A stretch of 64,000 bases of DNA from Bryoerythrophyllum caledonicum. Taxonomy: Eukaryota; Streptophyta; Bryopsida; Pottiales; Pottiaceae. The stretch lies in the NCBI GenBank assembly GCA_963971425.1, contig OZ020520.1, positions 28,861,535 through 28,925,534 on the forward strand. The letters are read 5' to 3'. Positions 46,005-55,989 of this stretch are shown here, one piece after another. Under the pieces are notes generated by a model. That model made no database searches, was not told the origin of the DNA, and saw only the letters and a program-made list of their open reading frames with translations. A program made the translations under genes and the position numbers. The stretch's first letter is position 1; every line of letters starts with the position of its first letter.

Positions 46005-46225
46005 TACACTAAATATCTGTAGTATACACTATTTGACTTGTAATTGCTATAAGTATTCACTCTTAGTGAATCTTTTTTACCATCTGTATCCACAATGATC
46101 CGCCTCTTTCAGTAGTATAAATAGTTGTGCTTTCTGTAAGTAAATTCATCAAAAGTAAAAAGCTATAGCGCTTCAAAATCGTGTAGTGTGGGTACAGTAA
46201 AAGTGATATTTAGAGTAGTATTTAC
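46005..46225. mobile_element. Possible MITE related to the one at 13718
   Basis: CACTACACTAAATATC at 46007 is imperfectly inverted near 46207-46223 (GATATTTAGAGTAGT), and GTGTAGTG occurs at 46182. The motif matches the arms of the 13718 element. The ends are not resolved. Confidence 0.35.
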
Positions 46226-46559
46226 TGTAAAAAAGTCCTTAGTGTAAATATAAGTTTCCTCCCCAATAAAAAATTTCCACACATTGTCAAGCAAGAGGGC
46301 CTTTCCTTCTCACCTCCGAACCTTATGTACTAAGTTCCTTCATCATAGAAACTTGTAGTTTATCTCTAGTCTCTTTTACTTTCTATTCCAAAAGTAGACT
46401 TTGTAATCCAATAGTAGACTCTCTATTCCAATAGTAAACTTTTAATTCCAAAAGTAAACTTTCTATCCCAACAACATACTTTCTATTCCAACAGTAGACT
46501 TTAATACATTCCACTACGTATGTAAAATAAATCATTGGGTTGAATTGGATTTTAGATAT

Positions 46560-47725
46560 ATACATTCCACTACACTTAAAGAAAAAAATAAACAGATGTC
46601 GCATGTCAAATATATCATTGGGTTGAGTTGCATTTTAGCTATATACATTCCACTACACTTAAAAAAATAAATAAACGGATGTCGCATGTCAAATATATCA
46701 TTGGGTTGAGTTGCATTTTAGCTATATACATTCCACTACACTTAAAGAAAAAAATAAATGGATGTCGCATGTCAAATATATCATTGGGTTGAGTTGCATT
46801 TTAGCTATATACATTCCACTACACTTAAAAAAATAAATAAACGGATGTCGCATGTCAAATATATCATTGGGTTGAGTTGCATTTTAGCTATATACATTCC
46901 ACTACACTCAAAGAAAAAAATAAACGGATGTCGCATGTCAAATATATCATTGGGTTGAGTTGCATTTTAGCTATATACATTCCACTACACTCAAAGAAAA
47001 AAATAAACGGATGTCGCATGTCAAATATATCATTGGGTTGAGTTGCATTTTAGCTATATACATTCCACTACACTTAAAGAAAAAAATAAATGGATGTCGC
47101 ATGTCAAATATATCATTGGGTTGAGTTGCATTTTAGCTATATACATTCCACTACACTCAAAGAAAAAAATAAACGGATGTCGCATGTCAAATATATCATT
47201 GGGTTGAGTTGCATTTTAGCTATATACATTCCACTACACTTAAAGAAAAAAATAAATGGATGTCGCATGTCAAATATATCATTGGGTTGAGTTGCATTTT
47301 AGCTATATACATTCCACTACACTCAAAGAAAAAAATAAACGGATGTCGCATGTCAAATATATCATTGGGTTGAGTTGCATTTTAGCTATATACATTCCAC
47401 TACACTCAAAGAGAAAAATAAACGGATGTCGCATGTCAAATATATCATTGGGTTGAGTTGCATTTTAGCTATATACATTCCACTACACTTAAAGAAAAAA
47501 ATAAATGGATGTCGCATGTCAAATATATCATTGGGTTGAGTTGCATTTTAGCTATATACATTCCACTACACTCAAAGAGAAAAATAAACGGATGTCGCAT
47601 GTCAAATATATCATTGGATTGAGTTACATTTTAGCTATATACATTCCACTACACTCAAAGAGAAAAATAAACGGATGTCGCATGTCAAATATATCATTGG
47701 GTTGAGTTGCATTTTAGATTTATAC
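46560..47725. repeat. 83-bp tandem repeat, about 14 copies
   Basis: The unit contains CGGATGTCGCATGTCAAATA, TATCATTGGGTTGAGTTGCA and TTTTAGCTATATACATTCCA. Copies recur every 83 bases from about 46593 to 47672, nearly identical apart from ACTTAAAG/ACTCAAAG and CGG/TGG variants. A diverged start is at 46500 and a diverged end at 47725. Short repeated open frames are by-products. Confidence 0.97.
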
Positions 47726-47846
47726 ATTCGAGTTTTAACTTCAAAAGTTGCAATTGTGTTAGTAACTCTTAACACATAAGACGTTTTAAAAAGTAAAGGT
47801 GGAAATCTTAAGTTTCGAAAAGTAAAAGTGAAAGTCGCAAGTTCAC

Positions 47847-47854
47847 TATATAAA
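47847..47854 (+). promoter_or_regulatory. Candidate TATA box for the RING cargo gene
   Basis: TATATAAA follows the 83-bp array and precedes the fourth GC-rich cluster. It lies about 500 bases upstream of the ATG at 48349, so the leader would contain the cluster. Confidence 0.4.
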
Positions 47855-47909
47855 CTCAGAAACTTTACTTGAGTATGGTGTGAGGATTGTATCGAAAATT
47901 ATTTTAGGC

Positions 47910-48050
47910 GTGCCCCCCCATCCCCCGAGACGTCTGCGCCCCCCGAGAAGTCCGCGTCCCCCTAGACGTACGGACCCCAGGCGTCCGCGCCCCCCCAAGA
48001 GGCGTCCGCGCCCCCTCGACACGTCCGCGCCGTGAGCCGTCTGCGCCCCC
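47910..48050. repeat. Fourth GC-rich cluster, upstream of the RING cargo gene
   Basis: Units such as GAGGCGTCCGCGCCCCC and CCGAGACGTCTGCGCCCC occur in the right-arm orientation. Confidence 0.8.
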
Positions 48051-48106
48051 AGGGGTACAAAAGAGGAGTGCGCGCCCATTGTCCCCACTTTTTCATTCCT
48101 CATCCA

Positions 48107-48282
48107 GGAATTCAGGCCTAAAACTGCCTTACGGCGGCTTTTTGCTGACTACTTGGATGAGCTACAGACTTGTTATACGACGACACGTGTCCTACATCAG
48201 TGGAACACTCATCTCAACCGGGAATTCAGGCCTTAAACTACCTCACGGTGGCTTATTGCTGAATACTTGGGTGAATTTATTT
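48107..48282. repeat. Two ~60-bp direct copies, 117 bp apart
   Basis: GGAATTCAGGCCTAAAACTG with CTTACGGCGGCTTTTTGCTG at 48107 recurs at 48224 with about 10 percent differences, in the leader region of the RING cargo gene. Confidence 0.8.
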
Positions 48283-48348
48283 TGTGCGGCGAACTAAATT
48301 TGTTGTTAGTGTGTTTTTTAACACACTTGAGTTTGTCAACGGGGCTCA

Positions 48349-50690
48349 ATGGAAGGAAATGCAGTGCCAGAAATTGGGGCGGTTCGGAAGAGAGAGAGAG
48401 ATCGGACTCGGAAGCAGGCGGGGGCCATACAGAAGAAGCGGGAGCATGTTTTGAAGAACCCCAATAAATTGGCATTCAAAGGTTGGTGGGACGTGCCAGA
48501 TCCATGAAAATATTCCACATGTGAAGAATACATTGAGTGGTGCCATATCACCAAACTATTTCCGCTTGAGCGCCACCATTTCCATCGCCATTCAGAGAAG
48601 GCAAATTTGACTTATTGTCGGAATCAAGATTTTGTTCAACGTTGTATAGAAGTTTTTCAACATTTATACAACCTTCCGATCTTGAAGCGCAATAAAGCAC
48701 CTCTCTTCATTTGCAGAATGGTGTATACAAAGGTAATTCTTCACAAAGTGGTGGATTGGACCACCATGAAGTCTACACCACACATTACGGTGCCAACAGA
48801 GCCGCAAATTCCAAGGGAGAAGAAATTTCCGGATGGTGGATTGGGAAGAATAATTAAGGCCGGTCGAAGCGGATTTGAGAAGGTGCACGAGACAGAAGAA
48901 TCTGATTCAGATTCAGATTCAGACGGGACTCGCTTTCCACGAGCGAAACGTCGACCTACTAAACGTCGTGGAGCGCCGAACGTTGCACCAACACCCGTTG
49001 TTGAAAACATGGACCCCGCGGAGAACAGTGAATGGGTTCCGGTGCTCACGGAGGTCATTGGAGACCCCGTAGTATCCGTGGAGGTGATAAGTGTGCCAGT
49101 TGCTAGACAACGCGACGAAACGGATGAGATGTCCAAGATGCGAGTACTTTTGGAGAAGGATGATTTCATCGCAAAATTGCAAGCCACCATCCAAAGTCTC
49201 AAGTTGGAAGTGACGACAAAGGACATTAAGATTTCAAGGTTGCAGAATCAGTTGCAACAACGGCAACCAATGGAACATGTCGAAGTACGTGAAACAGTTG
49301 CGGTTCACGATCCGCTGGAGGTGGATGAGAATTTCCTCAACAACGTGGTTGATATTGTAACGGCTGGTGTGTTACAAGAAATTCATACACCGGCCAAACG
49401 ACAACGTCCTCCCATCATTCTTCCTCCAATGGGCCCATTGGTGCAACTATATGTGGACATTGACGGTGCACTTAGCGAAGACTCATTGTCATTTCCAACA
49501 AACATTCAAACGGATGAAGTGAATGAATTGAGGAAGGCAAATGATGAATTGCGCCTTCGTCTTTCAAAGATGTCAGAATCGTACTATCAGTGGAAGGTGG
49601 CAACCATTCTTAATGCCGATTGCGGTCGTCAGATAGCAAATGAGTTCAAGAGGATTGACAATGAATACTTGGAACACAACACGCGAAGGGATTTTGGCCT
49701 CACGTCGTGGAGTAGTTCCGATGAAATGTTTCCATCTGATTTGCCAATAACCACTGGAGAGCCGTCACTCATTGATTGGGCAAAGGTGGACTTTGATCAC
49801 GAGAATGCTAGATCCATCTATGATCTATAATTGAAAGAAGGAATTACCAGCAGACAACTGTGGCCGCAACCCCGCACCATGGATGTTCGATGGCACCAAA
49901 TGCGTAATGTGTTATAATCCATTTGGCCCTGAGGGTGGATGGGCCCTTGGATCATGTAAACACATGTTCCATCCAATGTGCTTAATTAGCATATTTTTAG
50001 TTAGAAGATTTTGCCCAAGTTGCCGTGCTCCATTTCACGCACGCCTTTACGAGGTATTTGGACTCACAACGTACATGCCACCAAGCCATGAGAAAGATCC
50101 AATTAACACCCCTGGTGAAGGTTACCGCCGTCAATTGGGGCGAAGATTTAATTAGGAGTTGGCGTGCCCAAACTCATTCAGTGTTCAAGAACAACATCAG
50201 TATGTCGTTCGGGTGGGAGCACGACCACACTGAGATTGTGAGGGTGTGCCATAAGATCATTGGAACTGCTCCAGGTGACGAAGGGAAGCGGAATTTCTTC
50301 TACCAAACTATGGATGGCTATTGGGATTCTAGAAAGAAAAAATTCCAATTTGGTAAGCATCCTAAAGGCTTCATGTGGAACAGGAAGGGAGAGTTGGTTA
50401 CAGACAAATGTGGGCATGCAAGCATGACAGCCCTTGAAGCAGTCCAGATGGATCTTTCACAGTGGAAAGAGACTTGGAGAAGTGAAGCCGTGGACTTTCT
50501 TTTGGACGAGCACAGTCCATCAACGCTGGCGATGTCTCGAAGAATTGAGAAACTCGCAAATGTTGCATAATCTCAGTGAGGTGGATGGTCCATTTCGGCG
50601 GACGCGAACGAGAGCGAGGCGCAGCCTCATATTGGGCGACGAAGCGGGACCAAGCGGCACAACGGGAGGAAATGAAGATGAGTAGACATA
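48349..50690 (+). pseudogene. Coiled-coil/RING-H2 cargo gene, decayed
   Basis: The ATG at 48349 starts MEGNAVPEIGAVRKRERDRT. A TGA at 48505 interrupts, and the same frame runs on to 49830 with an acidic Ser/Asp run, a basic patch (RAKRRPTKRRG) and coiled-coil segments (about 49130-49260 and 49520-49590). The next frame (49883-50155) encodes a complete RING-H2 finger: CVMC, 14 residues, CKHMFH, C, 10 residues, CPSC. The third frame (50025-50570) continues with SWRAQTHSVFKNNISMSFGW and KHPKGFMWNRKGEL. A short tail ends at 50685 in another frame. The three successive frame changes could be introns or frameshifts. RING fingers usually act in ubiquitin ligases; the rest is unrecognised. It lies between two GC-rich clusters of the giant element. 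Confidence 0.65.
49889..50050 (+). other. RING-H2 zinc-finger domain within the cargo gene
   Basis: The ligand spacing C-x2-C-x14-C-x1-H-x2-H-x2-C-x10-C-x2-C is complete and matches the C3H2C3 RING class, even though the surrounding gene is decayed. Confidence 0.85.
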
Positions 50691-50929
50691 GATGTAGTGT
50701 TAGTTTAGCAATAGGAGGTGAAGGATAATTGCGTTGGCCCTTTCTTTTGTGTGAGTTTTTGGTTTGAAGTTGAATGACATGTTTTTTCCTTCTCACTTAT
50801 CCACAACGTTGCACACCTCATGAATGACGAGTATCTCAAACACAATACATTTGCCATTGCGGTGAATCCAACTTTTTTAATATGTTCTTCATTTTTCCTT
50901 GGTAACTAAGTTTTCCATTGCAACCCCTC

Positions 50930-51070
50930 TTGAGGCGTCCACGCCCCCCCCCCAAGGCGTCCGCACGCCCCCCGAGGCGTCCACGCCCCCCCTCCCCCCG
51001 AGGCGTCCGTGCCCCCCCCCGAGTCGTCCGTGCCCCCCCAGACGTCCGCGCCCCCCAGACGTCCGCGTCC
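50930..51070. repeat. Right subterminal GC-rich cluster of the giant element
   Basis: Eight GAGGCGTCCRCGCCCCCC-type units are inverted relative to the left terminal cluster. The outer sequence also shares CTGGGGACC and CGTCCGTCCG motifs with the left end. Confidence 0.85.
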
Positions 51071-51303
51071 CCCTTCCAAATTTGAAATGCCGATGTGGCC
51101 TTTCAAGTCGTCCACGTCACCAATCGCTTGTCCATGTCATCGTATGACTTTAACTTTTCGTACATTGTAAAAAAAAATTCACCGCGGTAATTTTTGCTCC
51201 TCCCCTCAATGACCGATTTTTCTGGGGACCGCCCGGTTCGTCCGTCCGAATGTCCGTCCGGTCCGCAATATTTGGGCCATGTCCGTACTTTATGACAACC
51301 CTG

Positions 51304-54300
51304 TTCATCATCAGAGTCATATTCCAAATCGGAAGTGACATTTGGAGATTTCCATTGGGTCTCACCAATGTACCGCTTTGGATACATACTTAATTTTAAT
51401 TTATCTTTATTTTTACCGATAATAATTAAACCACGACCCCAATCTTCAATAGCCTTCGCTTGATATAACCAAGGTCGTCCCAACAATATTGGATATGAAG
51501 TATAAGTAGAACTTGGTTGGAACACAATAAAATCAATTCAATATAATATACATGCGATGAATGTTTTTACTGCAGGTAATACTCCCATCGGCTTGACACG
51601 ACTTTGATCAGCCATGCGTAATACTAGTTTGGTTTCTTTTAATCCTGTCAAATGTAAGGCCAACATAGTCTTTCTATTCATAAGGTTGACACTTGAGCCG
51701 CCATCCAATTGGACTCCAGTCACAACTATCCCATCGATATTCACATCCAATGTGGGAGCTCCTGGATCAAAACTTAATGCTACTTCATTAATTGTTGGCT
51801 TGTTTCTTTTCCTTACCAGTTGAGATTGTAATGAAGCTCGACAAATTGGAGCAATTCCCAATAATTGTCTGATTGAAATGTCAGCTTTTATTTTGCCCAA
51901 GTCATCCAATAGGTCATATTGCTCACTGGTCTGCATGATACCTATTGGTTTAGATTTTCGCCTCCTAGGTCGATTGACTTTAGTGAATTCACCCAATTGG
52001 CTTGCTTTAGTGGCTGGGAAGTTACTTTTTCTCCAATTTGGATGCGCTGATTGAAACACCATAGGGGAGTGGTCTTCTTCGAACTCATGTACCATGGGTT
52101 TCCCTTTTTGTTCCAATGGAGTTATAAATATTGTAGGATCAGGATTAAATGACTGAAACACTTGATTTCCAATTGGATTTAAAGATTTCATACCTTGAGG
52201 TACCGTGGTGTCAATAGGTACAACACGTGTAACTGGAACTTCATTGTCAGATAAATTCAATGGGCTTTTACTTATTGCTGGTTCTTTTTCAATCAAAGGT
52301 GCAATTACTGCCTCAATATTGTCGGGCATGACCGGATGATTTCCCATTGGTTGGTTGTCATTTCTTACATCTGCCAATATAGAATTGTAATTATCTGCCA
52401 AGACTAAAGGTTGAGTCCCTTCAGGTATCTGCTTGTTTACCCTTGCTCGGGTAATTACTCTTTCCACATTATTCACTCCATGGTTAAAATCTTTTTCCAA
52501 TAGTTCTTCTTTCTCTGATATAATTGAAGAATTACCAGTACAAGTTGCCACATAATTTATTGTACGGCTTTGATTCATATTGTTGTTGGTATTGTTATTA
52601 TTCGGAAATTCTTCCACTAATACCAATCGAGGGCTGGTATCCTTATTGTTAACCATCCCATCATTATCCCGTGGACCATTTCCTTTAGGAGCGTTGCACT
52701 CCGGAGCCGTATGTCCGGCTTGTTTACAATTTCCACATTGGGGAATATAAGGTACACTAGCTCGGGCATTTGGACAATTTCTAGAGAAGTGACCCCATTG
52801 TTTGCAGTTATAGCATTGAACATACGAATTATTTTCCCTACTTGGTTCTTGATTGCCATAGGTCGGTCCATTTTGGTTGGGATTCCCAAATGGCATAGCA
52901 GACCATCCCTGGTTCTGATTAGGAATATACCTATTGGGATTCTTTTGATAACCACCATTATTGAAATTGAAGTTATTGAAATTTGGATTAGGATTTTGAT
53001 TCCTATTATTATTTCTATTGTTATTATTCCAATTTCTTCGCTGATTATTCCAATTATTCTGAGTATTCCAATTTGGTCCATTGTTATCATTAAATTGGAT
53101 TTGATTATTAGTATCATCAACTTGATAGACTTGTGCATTACGGAATTGCCCTCTAGCTTCATTCCTTAAATTGTTTCTTAATTTATTACAACATGAGATA
53201 TCATGATGCCCGCCACAAAATCTACACTCCGGAGGTTGATTTAATGCTGAAGGTCAATCTGGCAACATATGCCCTTGACCCTTACAATTGGTGCACCACA
53301 CATTGGCTCTCTCATCTACAGGTTGGTCTCTTTTGGCTTTAGCTCCCGCCACTTGGACCACCAACTCATCAAACTTATTGATTAAGGTCAAAAGAGTAGA
53401 CTCCATGGTTTGTAATGGGGTTGGGTATACTATTGGAGAATTACCTATTGTGGCATTGGTTTGAACTGGGGCAGCTATAGTCAATTGGTTATTGGGCATA
53501 ACTGTTGGAACTGGATTTGATACATAATGGGAAAGAGGCACATAAGGTCTATGTGGTGGTACATATCCCATTTTGGAGTTATAAGCATTGGTTGTACTTA
53601 CCCCATCGGCAATTCTAGGTGGTAAAATATATTGTATATGTGAATGGACTGCCGCGCCCAATAGGTCTTCATAAATAGTTTCCTCCATAAACTTAGCTCT
53701 AGCATAAGCTGCGGCTAAATTAATTGGTTGTCCTTCTTTTACACTTGTCCTTAATCTGGAAGGATTTAACCCTTTCACAAAAATTCTTAATTTCTCTGCA
53801 TCGGACACTACTTGTCCTTGAAGTATCCTCATGATGATGTCACTGAATCTCCCATAGTAAGAGTCAATTGTTTTTCCTTGGTTCATTGTCAAATCATGTA
53901 ATTGGTCCATTAACCTCTCATTAAACGCAATTGGTCGGAAATTTTCCAAAAATGTATCTCTTAACCCTGCCCAATCAGCAAAGGTTCCATTGGATTGTCT
54001 GGTAAACCAATCTCTGGCACTTCCTTGTAAGGTTCCAGGAAATATGGCTAACCAATGGGATTCATGTCTCGCGTTATTAGAATTACATTAAGTTAAAAAT
54101 TCTTTAATATGCCTATCGGGATCAGCACCCGGTTGACCATAAAATACTAGGAAATGTATTGTTGAGTATGGCCGATCGGTTGTCTGACCTGGTGTCATGA
54201 CCACCGGCAGTACATTAGCCCCTGCCATTGTGGTTGTATTCCTTCCTGGATCTTCCCTACTTGGTTCTAATACCAATGTAGGTGATCTTCTAGATTGAAA

Positions 54301-54564
54301 TTGATCTTCCAAGTTTAATATGACTCCAGTGGGACTCCAACCAGGGATTCTTGAAACCTGCTCACAACTCAAATTTGAATCTTGTCTTGTTGGGTTGGGA
54401 ATCGTGTCCCTCCGCAAACTCGGTCTATTTTCTAATTGGCGATCAAGTTCTCGTTGTCTGGTTTTGATGTCCAATCGGATTTTACTCCTACGCTCTGCCC
54501 TAATAGCTCTTGGTGTAGAAATATTAATTCCATTAATATTGGGTGGGCTCCCACTCTCCGACAT
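51304..54564 (-). pseudogene. gag: gypsy gag and protease (defective)
   Basis: The minus-strand frame starts at 54564 (MSESGSPPNINGINISTPRA). The retrotransposon gag core follows (RHESHWLAIFPG..., AEKLRIFVKGLNPSRL), then zinc knuckles CYNCKQWGHFSRNC and CGNCKQAGHTAPEC, preceded by a degenerate CTNCKGQGHMLPD whose last Cys is a TGA. The protease shows VQLDGGSSVNLM with its active-site Asp and, later, LLGRPWLYQAKA. In-frame stops occur at 54088, 53254 and 51538. The frame reaches the giant insertion at 51304 and is continued by the pol part at 34551. Confidence 0.92.
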
Positions 54565-54890
54565 TAATCATTGTCAACCAATTAGTAATTTTTATATATA
54601 TGTTTTTTTTTAAATTTCAAAAGAATTCCAATTAATTAAATTGTTTTTTGTTTTTTGTTTTTTATTTAGAAATATTATATGTTTATTTATTTATGTAATT
54701 CAATTTTTATTTTATTTTTTTATTTTATTTTTTTATTAATATAAAATTTAAAACTTAATTTAATACTCTTGAATAATTCATTAAATTATGAAATGTCATT
54801 TTTAATTAATCATTTTTGTTTTTCCAATAATCCATAAAGATTTTTGTAATCACCAATTTTTTTTCAAATTTCAAATCTTATTTGGCCACT

Positions 54891-54908
54891 TCCCTGGCAC
54901 CGGCACCA
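54891..54908 (-). promoter_or_regulatory. Primer-binding site of the gypsy element
   Basis: Two bases from the 5' LTR, the minus strand reads TGGTGCCGGTGCCAGGGA. It resembles the tRNA-Asp-type site common in plant gypsy elements (TGGCGCCGTTGCCGGGGA) with three differences. Confidence 0.7.
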
Positions 54909-54910
54909 AA

Positions 54911-55984
54911 TGTGAAGTAGTATTTTTACCCAAGTCGTGATTTAACACAATTGGATTCGAGTTCGTTCGCTAGGGAGGTAGATTATAAGATTTGATAAAG
55001 TTGTCACTATTGAATACTTAAATTAATGGAACATATAAATGTAAGCCACAACGTCTTCTAAATTCCCATCGTCATAACATAAATCGTACTTGCAATGTAA
55101 TATCACCGGTTGAATATTCTTAATTCATACAATATAAAAATAATCTTGCTAAGTCATAACCACTTAGTTCAATTCTTTTTAATAATCAAAATTATCGTCC
55201 ACTTATTAAATTCATAATCGCATGATTTCTAATTATCACCCATACACACATTCATAGTGGAATTCCAATATTTCCAAGTTAACTGTTCTCACAATTGGTA
55301 CAATTCATACCAACAATTTATTCCATCACTTCACATTTCCAATCTAGTTCTTGTCAATTTCATAATTCCATAACTAAATTTCCAACTATCACTAACTTCA
55401 AATCACAGTCTTCTCCAATTTGATCTATTCACAGCATCATCTCACATATGCCCCATTGGCGATTTTCCATACAACACATGCACCATTCCATCAATAACCA
55501 ATTGCTTCTCAAATCAACCACAATTCTCTCTACAATTAATTTTTCAATCGGCACACACAACATTCCTCAAATCACATAGTCATTTTAATTCCACCAATTA
55601 TCATTATATAATATATCAACATATAAATTCGGCAATTTCCAATCGTCTACAAGTTCTCACACAAAATCTCTGTATCTCCAATTCTACCAACTCTAAACTT
55701 AACATATACTTCCTATCGACGAGGAAGGAGTTCCAGCACTCCAAGCATGTAAAAATAGATTTCCAATCGGTCTACAACCAATACTTGTACTCCCTATTGG
55801 CATGACGTTCCAAATCACGATCTATATCCACCAATTGGTATCCATCCGTTACCAACTGCCTTATTGGAACGTAACTCACTAACAGGGTCTATTAACACTA
55901 AGGATCTACTCCCATTGACAAGTTCATACGTTCTAACCAAAAAATTTATTAATTGGAAAATTCCTACATAAGTATCCTACTAGA
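54911..55984 (-). repeat. 5' LTR of the gypsy element (right copy)
   Basis: It matches 29695-30743 with about 17 substitutions and three small indels by eye, including a ~22-base insertion near 55720. It is followed by the target duplication GATTG. Its outer end reads ...TAGA where the left copy has ...CACA, so the terminal dinucleotide has mutated. Confidence 0.95.
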
Positions 55985-55989
55985 GATTG

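Larger units (their letters stand above)
34552..51303. mobile_element. Giant hAT-like element, 16,752 bp, with cargo genes
   Basis: The ends are CAGGGTTGT and ACAACCCTG, flanked by TTCATCAA/TTCATCAT, inside the gypsy coding frame. In order the element holds: left GC-rich subterminal cluster (34786-35015); broken hAT transposase (minus, 38489-35248); second GC cluster (38700-38880); broken kinase-like gene (minus, 45734-39069) with two insertions inside; third cluster (45890-45960); 83-bp tandem array; fourth cluster (47910-48050); coiled-coil/RING gene (plus, 48349-50690); fifth cluster (50930-51070). Left-half clusters read GCGGACGTCTCGGGG on plus; right-half clusters read the inverted form, as expected for the two arms of one element. 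Typical hATs are 2-5 kb, so the size and cargo are unusual. An alternative is several hAT elements nested or fused at one site. Confidence 0.8.
29695..55984 (-). mobile_element. Ty3/gypsy LTR retrotransposon, split by a nested 16.75-kb insertion
   Basis: Two LTRs in direct orientation (29695-30743, 54911-55984) are flanked by the 5-bp duplication GATTG (29690-29694 and 55985-55989). Coding runs on minus: gag and protease on the right, then reverse transcriptase, RNase H and integrase on the left. That order (integrase last) defines Ty3/gypsy. There is no chromodomain after integrase, and the tail (RLKPY) resembles Tat/Athila-type elements. Without the nested insert the element is about 9.5 kb. 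Seven in-frame stops and altered catalytic residues make it inactive, although the LTRs differ by only about 17 substitutions by eye. Confidence 0.95.

Noticed and set aside
46758-47705. Repeated 66-codon plus-strand frames (MDVACQIYHWVELHF...)
   Set aside because: By-products of the 83-bp tandem array; 83 is not a multiple of three, so each stops within about 2.4 units.
52711-53169. Ile-rich plus-strand frame of 152 codons
   Set aside because: Antisense of the Asn-rich linker of gypsy gag; no start context and composition explained by AAT/ATT codons.
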